Of a stretch of 64,000 bases of DNA, positions 55,523 through 64,000 are shown piece by piece. A program made the translations under genes and the position numbers. Positions within the stretch are counted from its first letter, which is position 1. Each line of letters starts with the position of its first letter. This DNA is from Alviniconcha marisindica (lineage: Eukaryota; Mollusca; Gastropoda; Provannidae), in NCBI GenBank assembly GCA_018857735.1, contig JABMCL010003486.1, positions 85,001 to 149,000 of the forward strand, written 5' to 3'. Below the pieces are notes generated by a model. That model did no database searches. It was not told the DNA's origin and saw only the letters and a program-made list of their open reading frames with translations.

Positions 55523-56169
55523 AGCTTCAGTAGTTCACTCATGTTTGAGGCCCAGTGAGAATCATGTGTGACAAGTAAAGATCCAAACACACAACCAGTT
55601 GAACACTACTTTTTAATGGAACAATACAAAAATGTGTGCAAATTTTCAGGGTAAGCCCCTTTTTCAAACAGACAATACAACAGTTAAACGCTGATAAATG
55701 AAAATATACTTATTCCATTATGGTTTGTGAATGCCTGGAGTGTCCGGAAGGGACGGGTAAAGTTTCATGGAATTTCTAGCCCCGATTTGCATGGTCGCAC
55801 AAAACAAGACAGATAAATATGGACGGAACAGACCTTTTTATTGGCCAGCAACCGGACGGAAGGAGAGAGGGACTATCCCAGTCCCAGTAGTGAGATATAT
55901 TAGAGAGGGACCGGTCCTGTGTATGTAAGTTTGTTTACCCAAGTCACTACTGCTGCTGTACCAGGGTAAACCTCCAGCACCGACACTGAACACCTGAGCA
56001 TTTTCAAAACCGTCAACTTCCATCCACTCTAACAATAGGTGCAGTAGGCATTTCATAGGCTTAACTGCCAACCAGTCTGTGTTTACCAGCGAAACACTGA
56101 CTGTGTGAGTTGTCAGTAAAACAATCCACAACTTAACACTGTAACAGTAATCCACATCCCAACACACTT

Positions 56170-56470
56170 CACCACATGCTAAATGACGATACTGACATCA
56201 GATGATAACTTGTGCTGTTTTGCACAGTACACAGCTGTGATGTGAATGAGGCTTAATGTCCTCAAACACTGATGAGTGAACTGTCAGTAAAGTGACCCAC
56301 AACCCAACACACTTCACCACATGCAAAATGACGATACTGACATCAGATGGTAACTTGTGCTGTTTCACACAGTGCACAGCTGACTGTGTGAATTGTAAGT
56401 CATCCACAACCTAACAGTAATCCACAACCCAACACATTTCACCACATGCAAAATGACAGTACTGACATCA
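56170..56470 (+). repeat. Tandem repeat, about 115-base unit
   Basis: cacatgcaaaatgacgatac followed by tgacatcagatg and aacacacttcacc recurs two to three times. Confidence 0.8.
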
Positions 56471-57065
56471 GTTGGAATGTGAATGAGGCGTAATTGTTAA
56501 TGTCATCAGACATCAGGCTGATGGACAAAAATTGCAGAGCTGCGATGCGAATGCAAATGAACTTAATGTCCTCAGGTGTCAAGCTGACATAATAGGGACA
56601 AGAACTCCAATGCAAATGAGCTTAACATCCTGAAATATCAGGCTGACAGAGACAAAAATTGCAGAGCTGCAGTGCAAATGAGCTTAATGTCCTCAAGTGT
56701 CAGGCTGATATAATAGGCACAAGAACTGCAGGGCTGTGATGCAAATGAGCTTAATGCATGTCCTCAAATGTCAGGCTGATATAATAGGGACAAGAACTGC
56801 AGAGCTGCAATGCAAATGAGCTTAATGTCCTCAGGTGTCAAGCTGACATAATAGGGACAAGAACTGCAGAGCTGCAATGCGAATGAGCTTAATGTCCTCA
56901 GGTGTCAAGCTGACATAATAGGGACAAGAACTGCAGAGCTGCAATGTGAATGAGCTTAATGTCCTCAGGTGTCAAGCTGATATAATAGGCACAAGAACTG
57001 CAGGGCTGTGATGCAAATGAGCTTAATGCATGCCCTCAGTCTGATACATTAGGGACAAGAGTTTC
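56470..57065 (+). repeat. Minisatellite, about 66-base unit, about 8 copies
   Basis: gcaaatgagcttaatgtcct followed by caggtgtcaagctgacataa and tagggacaagaactgcaga. Confidence 0.93.
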
Positions 57066-57606
57066 AGAGCTGTGCAACTGCCTCAGCCGTAGCCCTGCAT
57101 GTAAGGAAGCTAAACTCAGTACCTAGTCACTTAAACGTGGACAAAAAGCAAGTCCACACATTTTATATCACAGGCAAAAACTGGACAAGTACAGCCAGCA
57201 CAACACCAGACTAGAAAACGAGTACAACTTTGAATACAAAACTACCAGTACTAATCAAATATATATATACAAATCTACCACAATTCCCAATATCAAGCTG
57301 CCAATACAGACAAATATGTCAGGACCAATGATTCCAAGAGATATCAAGCACACCCTAGGTGTCTTTGCATTTATGGATGTGTGTGTGTGTGTGTGTAGGT
57401 GTGTGTGTGATTGTATCGCACAATTAGACTTACTGTTTTCATTAAGATGCATTTTAAATCAAATTTGTAATGGAATTATGTCTGTTACTACAGTATGGCA
57501 TGATGAACAGGTATGCTACGAGTTTGAAACTACATGTGTGTGCATGCATGCATGCATGCGTGCATCTGTCTGTATGTACGTGACTACATATGTACACACG
57601 TGTGTC

Positions 57607-57612
57607 TTTATT
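57607..57612 (-). terminator. Polyadenylation signal AATAAA, gene 3
   Basis: AATAAA on the minus strand about 250 bases past the stop of gene 3. It is the first canonical hexamer I noticed downstream of the stop; use is not shown. Confidence 0.4.
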
Positions 57613-57862
57613 CCATGCTATTGATTTCAAGATAGCATAGAACTTTCCTAAGATTGCCAGCCTCTTTGATAAGTTTAAGAACACTAAGGAAACCTGAATC
57701 CTTGAATCATCAATGTACGCACAAAATGCTACAAGTTAAAAAATACACACAACTAGTTAACTACAATGGTGCCACTTCGTCCAGTGACTAAAAGTGGATG
57801 TTGGTCCTTCATGACACAAAACCAACAGTAACACCGAAATCGAGTCAACAGGGACAGACATG

Positions 57863-57978
57863 TCAGTCATAAAAATCAAAGTCGTCCTTGTCTTCCTCAG
57901 CAGGTTTCTTGCTGCTGCCAAAAATACCATGTTCAATCTCAGAGTCGGTGTCAAAGTCAGAACCAAGCCTGAGGCCAC
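57863..57978 (-). CDS. Gene 3 last coding exon with stop
   Basis: Acceptor tttctccag; begins GLRLGSDFDTDSEIEHGIFG and ends KKPAEEDKDDFDFYD before TGA (57865-57863). Confidence 0.88.
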
Positions 57979-60900
57979 CTGGAGAAAAAAACCAGGAGAA
58001 GAAAATCATCACCAAACAGTTATAATAAGTGAATATAAAAGTATATATTTATGAGAGCCAACCTACTGACTAGTAAGTAAGTAATTAGTGTAAAAAAACT
58101 CAGTTAATTGTCATGTTAGGATGAAATAACAAGTGAAATATAATGAGTGTAAAGTTTGGTAGCAAAATAATTCAACTTTCTCATTTTTTTCTTTTTCTTT
58201 CTTCCTGATAATGTAAATATCCTGATCATTGAGGAACTGACTCTACTGCAGCAAACTAACATTTTGATTTGTTTTGTTTTTTAACTGTACAAATGTAACT
58301 GATGTTTACAAACAAGATCAGCTGACAGTAAACCTGAAAAGTATTCACCAAGGGGAAAAAAAGGTGTGCTTACACATCTCAATTGGTAAAAGAATTCAAA
58401 TCTATGAACAAAAATAATGCAATAAACTGGGCAAAGAAGTATGTACATCAGAATCAAAATACAAGACATTCCAGACGAAACACAGAACTATTTCCCTGGC
58501 CAAAGTAATTCAGGCAAAAATTACTGACTGAAAGATAAGACATATTCCATGCAACAACAACAACAAAAACTTCACTAGCATAAATAGTTGAAATAAATAC
58601 CACAATTAAAATACAAGGCAACTATGCCCCTTGCAAAAAACAACAAAAACATCACTAGCATAAACGGTTGAGATCAATATTGTAATTAAAAGACAAGGCA
58701 TGCATGCCCCTTGCAAAAAAACAACAACAAAAACTTCACTAGCATGAAAAGCTGAGACAAATAATGCAATTAAAAGACAAGGCATGCATGCTCCTTGCAA
58801 AACACAACAACAACCTTATCTTGCCAGCCTCAGCAGTTGAGATAAACATCACAAATGAGAAACAAGACATATGCCAGGCAAAAATGAAAACTGTTTCACT
58901 GACCTGCTCGTCTCTGACCTTGGCTTGAGGCGGTAGAGCCAAACACAGATCTGGAAAAGGACGTCAGGTATTGGTCAACATCTAATAACTAAACATTAAT
59001 TTATCATCAAATGTGCAGCAACTGACCATGTTAGCTGATCAAATCAAACCGACTTTACCAACATGTATATATATATATCTAAATGAAACCAGGAACAGTG
59101 CATAGAAACAGGCTCTGCCAAGTTAAAGTTCAGTGTTGCTTCACGTCCACGAAGACTATAAGGACTTTTAGGGACAGGGGGCCCAGGATGGCCACCTCAA
59201 CTTTCACATGGCCCCCAAGCTCTGCAGGCCCTGTCAAATTTTGCTTTGCTTTTATACACAAAGGCAGTCTGACTGTCCCTTTGCTGTTCAGATCACGAAA
59301 GTGATTCTGCTGAGCATTCACTTTGAAAAAAACACGTTTGCACCAAGTTAGTTAGTTTTTGGATTTTATCAACCTGTCAACCACATAAGGTCACCTCAGC
59401 ACAGATCAAACATTGAAAGTCTTTTTACACCAGTTCAAAACATGAGTCACTAAATCACAAGTTGATCTAATTCCCTACTACAACATTAAAAACCATCTAC
59501 CAACACACAATGACACATATTTTGGTACATATTTATATTCCGTAGATGCTTGTGACTAGGAGAGGGCGACCTATTGTACACTGGGGGCCATCAAAAGTAA
59601 GCCATCGGTCAACGGTTCCTCTGTACCTAAGTACAGAGGAACCGTTGACCGATGGCTTACTTTTGATCCACTGTGGTGGGGTCATAACATCAGGGACTTA
59701 GGAGCTGTTGACTGATGGCTTACTTTTGATCCACTGCGGTGGGGACGTACACTAAGGACTTAGGAGCTGTTGACTGATGGCTTACTTTTGATCCACTGCG
59801 GTGGGGATGTACACTAAGGACTCAGCTGTTGACTGATGGCTTACTTTTGATCCACTGCGGTGGGGACTAACACCAGGGACTTAGAGGAGCTGTTGACTGA
59901 TGGCTTACTTTTGTTCCACTGCAGTGGGGACTAACACCAGGGACTTAGAGGAGCTGACTGATGGCTTACTTTTGTTCCACTGCGGTGGGGGCATAACACC
60001 AGGGACTTAGAGGAGCTATTGACTGATGGCTTACTTTTGTTCCACTGCGGTAGGGACGTACACTGGAGACTTAGGTCCAGGGGAGCTGGCTTCTGAGAGA
60101 CTCTCTGGTTCCGACACACGTTTGGGTGTCGTCACCTTTGGTGATGGCTCTGCAGGCCTGGAGATAAGCATGCACAGATTGCTGAGCATTAGGGTAATGG
60201 TCCACTGTAATGTCACATTTTGAAAACATCATTCTAAGCCTAGTTCTCCCCCCCCTCCCCCCCCCCCCCCCCCCCCCGCCCTATTAAAAAGCCCAGAAAG
60301 GTCCAAAAGTATTCAATTCACAAGAGAACTGACCTATTAATTTATAGACTACACACATTTTGACAAGTGAGCAAGCATGAAAAAGCCGGCTATGACAGTG
60401 AACCTGACACATGCATTAACCGTTTCTCTGCCTTTAGGATGCCAAATTATGTCACTGGCAAACTGCTTTTCATTCTGCTTAAAGGATGCTGTACAATTTC
60501 CAGTTTGAATTTTCTAGCTCCTCTCAAATTCTTACATGCAACGATGTTCTCAAAAGCAGCATTTTTTGGAACAGCTTAACCATTTTTCTAGACTGGTCTT
60601 GGCAGGAAACTGGTTAAACACTTCAAACACAAGCTTAGACGCGTTTAAAAAATAGTATTCCAACAACAACAACAAAACATGTGACATGAAAAACCCAGAG
60701 AGACCTACTTAGTATTTCTGGGTGAAAGAACATTGGCAAATTCTTTCTCAACATCATCATCTGTGTCATCAGACAAGACTGGAGTCTTTTGTGGAGTGCG
60801 AGAAAGTGTTCCAGACAGCATCTGCTTGTAGGCTGATGTCTCTGTGAAACAGGCAAAGCAGAATCATGATGTTAATAAAAAATATATTTAAAAAATCACC

Positions 60901-61241
60901 CCCTCTATTTGTAAAACAGAACTAATTTTGTAATGCATGGGTTTTTGTTTTTGTTTTTTCCGTAAACTGTGATGCAGAGTATTTATTTAATTAAAATGTA
61001 CTAAATTACAGGTAAACTCAAACACTAAAAGTTTCATTATATCAATTATGACTGGCACTGTGTTTGCACTGTTTCAACAGACCAAGTATATCTGATCAAA
61101 GCTAGATCAAGCTCAAATATAAATAATGTCTAAATGCAAGTACAGATGATGTCCTCGTGCTGTAACATATTCTGTACTCTTTACATCTCTGCTGGACACA
61201 AACACTGTCTTTCTTTCCATCACTCTCCTTCAGTCGACACA

Positions 61242-61306
<65 letters not shown>

Positions 61307-61605
61307 ACACACACACACACACAGTTGAACACACACAAGTTTCTAGCACATACACACACATGCACACAAGTGCACTACACAATACACACTATGCAGCACA
61401 TAACACACACGCAAACACACACACAATACACACACACACACTACACACCACACACAACACACACACACACACACAACACACACACACACACACCAACACA
61501 CACAATACACACACACACACACAACAACACACACAACACACACAAACAAGCATACACACACAAACAAGCATACACACACACACATCACACACACACACAC
61601 ATACA

Positions 61606-61678
<73 letters not shown>

Positions 61679-61765
61679 ACACACACACACACATACAAGC
61701 ATACACTTACACACTCACACTCACACACACACATACACACCCAAACACACATACAAGCATGCACT

Positions 61766-61833
<68 letters not shown>

Positions 61834-63527
61834 ATTGAGGGGCACTGCTGGCTCTTTGGGCAGGCTCTGGTCAAAGAAGCTGGACTCATCATCACTGAAG
61901 GGCTTGTCAATCAGGCTGCCAAACTTCAACGGCGGCACTGAGGCACAGGGAAACAAACGATGCTACTTTACTGCACACAATCTCCCTCAACACTGCCACC
62001 CTTGCTTCAGAAAGCTGAACAGTGACATGGAGTCAGTCAATGGCAATTATTATCTTTTTATCTTTTTGGCTTGGAAGGGGGGGTGGGGGGGGGGGGGGGG
62101 GGGGGGGAGATAACAGCATAAACCATTGAAATTAAAAAATAAATAAAGCCCACACAAATTGAAAGTGTCAACTGAAATTATTTTTATCCCAGTCCAGTAA
62201 TAAATATGCAAAGGTCACACCTTAAATTTAAGTGCATTGCTGGTTGAAATAAAATGTACAATGCAAAAGCAAAAGATCGGCATCATAATTTTTTTTTTTT
62301 TTTAATGAAACAGACAGTTCATAAGGGATATCTCTTAAACTGTTAAAGGGGAACCAAACTCAAGCAACATGGACCCTATCAATAGCAGCAGAATAAAAAA
62401 TATATATATATACACACAACAGGTTTTCACTCAGCTCATCACCCTATTAGCTAAAATTCAGCATCTGAAAGCTGCACAAACAAAACCATGAATGCTGACA
62501 ATTTGTACATTATTGTTATTATGTTTAACAAACTTGCTGCAATTTGAGTGCCAACAAAAAACTGTCCGCATGCTGACATTTTTTGGAAACTTGTGGCAGT
62601 AATCAATTATGGAAGTGATTGGAGGAAGGATGTCATAAACCAGTGCTTGGAGTTTGTTCTCCTACCTCTGCCATCCTCCATGAGGCTGCTGGAGTTGCCC
62701 AGGTGATGAGGGCTGGCTGGTTGTTGTGGCGACGCAATGCTGGAGGCATCGGTGGCATCATCACCCTCTAACAGGTTGACCAGCAGGGAGTATGCCTGTT
62801 ACAGTCAGCATCAGCATCAGATTACATCACAGGGGAAACAGCTAGGTTTTCACTGTTCTGCAAAGCTGTGATGCTTTATCAGTTTTTCTTTCTTTCATTG
62901 TATTTTTGTTGTTGTCGTTTTTCTCTCATTTTTTTTTTTTTTTTTTTTGGGGGTGGGGGGGTTGCTGTTGTTGTTGTTATGTTTTTGTTGTTGTTGTTGT
63001 TTTGGGGAGGGGGGGGTTGTAGTTGTTTTGTTTACTTATTTAATCATTTTTGGCAGTATCCACATCTAGCCTTGTCAGTTCTTTTTCCCTTGAGTGTGTA
63101 CATGTATGTGCATGCATAATTATGTGCATGTGTGTGTGCATGCACAAACATTGACAGAATAATTTCAAATTCACTCTTTTACGACATAATAAGTTTCATA
63201 TCAATTCTTTCTCTATCATGCCCGTGTCCAACCTTTGAGAACATGGGACTGACAGGGGCTTGTGGTTGTGGATATTGCCCCCACCCACCCACCTACTTTA
63301 AAAAAAAAAAAAACTCATTCTCCATCTTTTCATCTAGTCACTGACATCAACTCAGACATGATTCATTGCCTCTCACCTTGTCCTGATACTGTGACCGATC
63401 TGCCACAAGACACGGCACAAACACTGCTGCAATTTCCTTGGCTTCCATAACCCTGGCTGCATGCAAGCGATTGAAGTGTGTGAACACGGCAATCCACAGT
63501 GTCTGGGATTCTCCCACCAAGCTATCT
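57863..63527 (-). CDS. Unrecognised gene, 3' seven exons; acidic Ser/Pro-rich C-terminus
   Basis: Seven exons join in phase: 63377-63527, 62666-62795, 61833-61937, 60709-60841, 60035-60157, 58904-58950 and 57863-57978, giving 267 residues and a stop. The start lies right of the window. The first exon and the beginning of the second look helical and folded: QTLWIAVFTHFNRLHAARVM, AAVFVPCLVADRSQYQDK and AYSLLVNLLEGDD. The rest is a disordered tail with short acidic blocks (SDDESSFFDQ, SDDTDDDVEKEF), SP/TP sites (SRTPQKTP, SPGPKSP) and an Asp/Phe-rich end, DDFDFYD. The phase fit and codon texture make it a real gene, but I cannot name the family. The SP/TP density suggests phosphorylation; that is inference. 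Confidence 0.85.
58555..58900 (+). repeat. Tandem repeat, about 85-base unit, 4 copies
   Basis: aacttcactagcataaa followed by agacaaggcatgcatgcccc and an ACA-rich stretch, in the intron between gene 3 exons f and g. Confidence 0.85.
58904..58950 (-). CDS. Gene 3 exon f (47 bases)
   Basis: Acceptor ccttttccag; reads SVFGSTASSQGQRRA with one base carried; donor G/gtcagt. Short but in phase on both sides. Confidence 0.8.
59590..59667. repeat. Perfect palindrome, 37-base arms, 4-base loop
   Basis: Left arm 59590-59626 and right arm 59631-59667 are exact inverted copies with loop ctaa. The right arm is the first unit of the minisatellite at 59631-60034. Confidence 0.95.
59631..60034 (-). repeat. 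Minisatellite, about 62-base unit, seeded by gene 3 exon e donor
   Basis: Six units (ggcttac blocks at 59654, 59717, 59779, 59838, 59902 and 59963) precede the real one at 60028. On the gene strand each reads accgcagtggatcaaaa/gtaagcc or a close variant. Confidence 0.95.
60035..60157 (-). CDS. Gene 3 exon e
   Basis: Acceptor ttatctccag; begins PAEPSPKVTTPKRVSEPESL and ends KSPVYVPTAVEQ; donor AA/gtaagc. Six further copies of its last bases and donor follow in the intron (59631-60034). Confidence 0.87.
60709..60841 (-). CDS. Gene 3 exon d
   Basis: Acceptor gtttcacag; begins ETSAYKQMLSGTLSRTPQKT, then an Asp-rich block and KEFANVLSPRNT; donor AA/gtaggt. Confidence 0.87.
61245..61832 (+). repeat. 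Long compound CA microsatellite reaching a splice donor
   Basis: About 590 bases of CA repeats with taca and aaca variants. Its right end abuts gene 3 exon c, so on the gene strand the intron starts as a GT repeat. Confidence 0.97.
61833..61937 (-). CDS. Gene 3 exon c, donor inside a GT microsatellite
   Basis: Acceptor gtgcctcag; reads PPLKFGSLIDKPFSDDESSF then FDQSLPKEPAVPLN; donor AAT-G/gtgtgt. The intron begins directly with several hundred bases of GT repeat (61245-61832). Confidence 0.87.
62666..62795 (-). CDS. Gene 3 exon b
   Basis: Acceptor ctgtaacag; begins AYSLLVNLLEGDDATDASSI, then a Ser/Pro/His-rich part ending SSSLMEDGR; donor G/gtagga. Phase 0 from exon a, one base carried to exon c. 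Confidence 0.88.
63377..63527 (-). CDS. Gene 3 exon a (first inside the window)
   Basis: Acceptor tgtgtgcag, then one base and 50 codons: DSLVGESQTLWIAVFTHFNR, then MEAKEIAAVFVPCLVADRSQ; donor AAG/gtgaga. It appears to be the end of a helical domain. There is no start codon, so the gene continues to the right. Confidence 0.88.
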
Positions 63528-64000
63528 CTGCACACACAACACACACATGAGCACACATATTAGACACGCGCAAGTCATACAGGCACACATGCACAGATCA
63601 CACAAACACATGTGGATTATACTTAGTTCAGACCAAAATGCACAAGACATTAAAATGCAATAGGACTGAACAAACCAAAGTGTAAAATTGTTACATTGAA
63701 GTGACTAGGTTTGTGTGTGTGTGCGTGTGTGTGTGTGTAAGAGTGTGCGTGGGTGTTGGGGGGGGGGGGGGGGGTTGTTGGCTTGTCTATTACTGACATG
63801 CTTCCCTATAGTAATGTTTTCCTACTTTAAAAAAAAAAAAAGCACATGCAACACAGAGCATTCATTATTATTTTTGGTTAAAAAACACACCAAAACACAG
63901 TCATCCCACAAAATGACTTGAGCCAATTCAGGACTCTTCCCATATCACATAACGATCAGGAAACAAAATCCACGAAAAACAAGATCTTTACAAGAAAGTA

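Noticed and set aside
47491..57860. An additional gene between the channel and gene 3
   Set aside because: No pair of in-phase exons or recognisable protein was found; remaining frames are short and repeat-rich.
61102..62113. Open frames of 80-260 residues over the CA repeat near 61.3-61.9 kb
   Set aside because: Microsatellite artefacts; the only real coding piece is the minus-strand exon at 61833-61937.

Overview
The window is animal nuclear DNA. It has intron-rich genes with GT-AG introns, very long AC/GT, CT and AT microsatellites, poly-G tracts, tRNA-headed SINEs, decayed non-LTR retrotransposon pieces and many intronic minisatellites. A lophotrochozoan, probably a mollusc and perhaps a gastropod, fits best; that placement is inference from gene content and repeat style. 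There are no bacterial operons, CRISPR arrays or IS elements.

Three protein genes can be reconstructed exon by exon with consistent splice phases. (1) Minus strand, 13363 down to 2457: the 5' two thirds of gephyrin (GPHN), with the complete MogA-like domain, a histidine-rich linker and the start of the MoeA-like domain; the rest lies left of position 1. (2) Plus strand, about 14413 to 47490: a complete two-pore channel, closest to TPC3, about 860 residues in 20 coding exons. One of its introns is a U12-type AT-AC intron. (3) Minus strand, 63527 down to 57863: the last seven coding exons (267 residues) of a gene I do not recognise. It has a helical segment followed by an acidic, Ser/Pro-rich tail ending in DDFDFYD; its 5' part lies right of the window.

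Gephyrin and the channel are head to head, with about 1.05 kb between their start codons, so a shared promoter region is plausible. The channel and gene 3 are tail to tail across about 10 kb of long 3' UTR and/or intergenic DNA filled with minisatellites (50.0-50.9, 53.1-53.5 and 56.2-57.1 kb).

The most unusual observation is a recurrent structure. At about ten places in all three genes, the tandem repeats beside an exon are degenerate copies of that exon's own edge plus its splice site. Examples are 7.3-7.8, 10.0, 30.1-30.6, 31.1-31.6, 33.0-34.4, 40.8-41.5, 45.3-46.3, 47.4-47.9 and 59.65-60.06 kb. These arrays create runs of decoy 5' or 3' splice sites next to the real one. A second oddity is about 17.4-22.9 kb, where the texture becomes blocky with homopolymers and may be poorly polished assembly.
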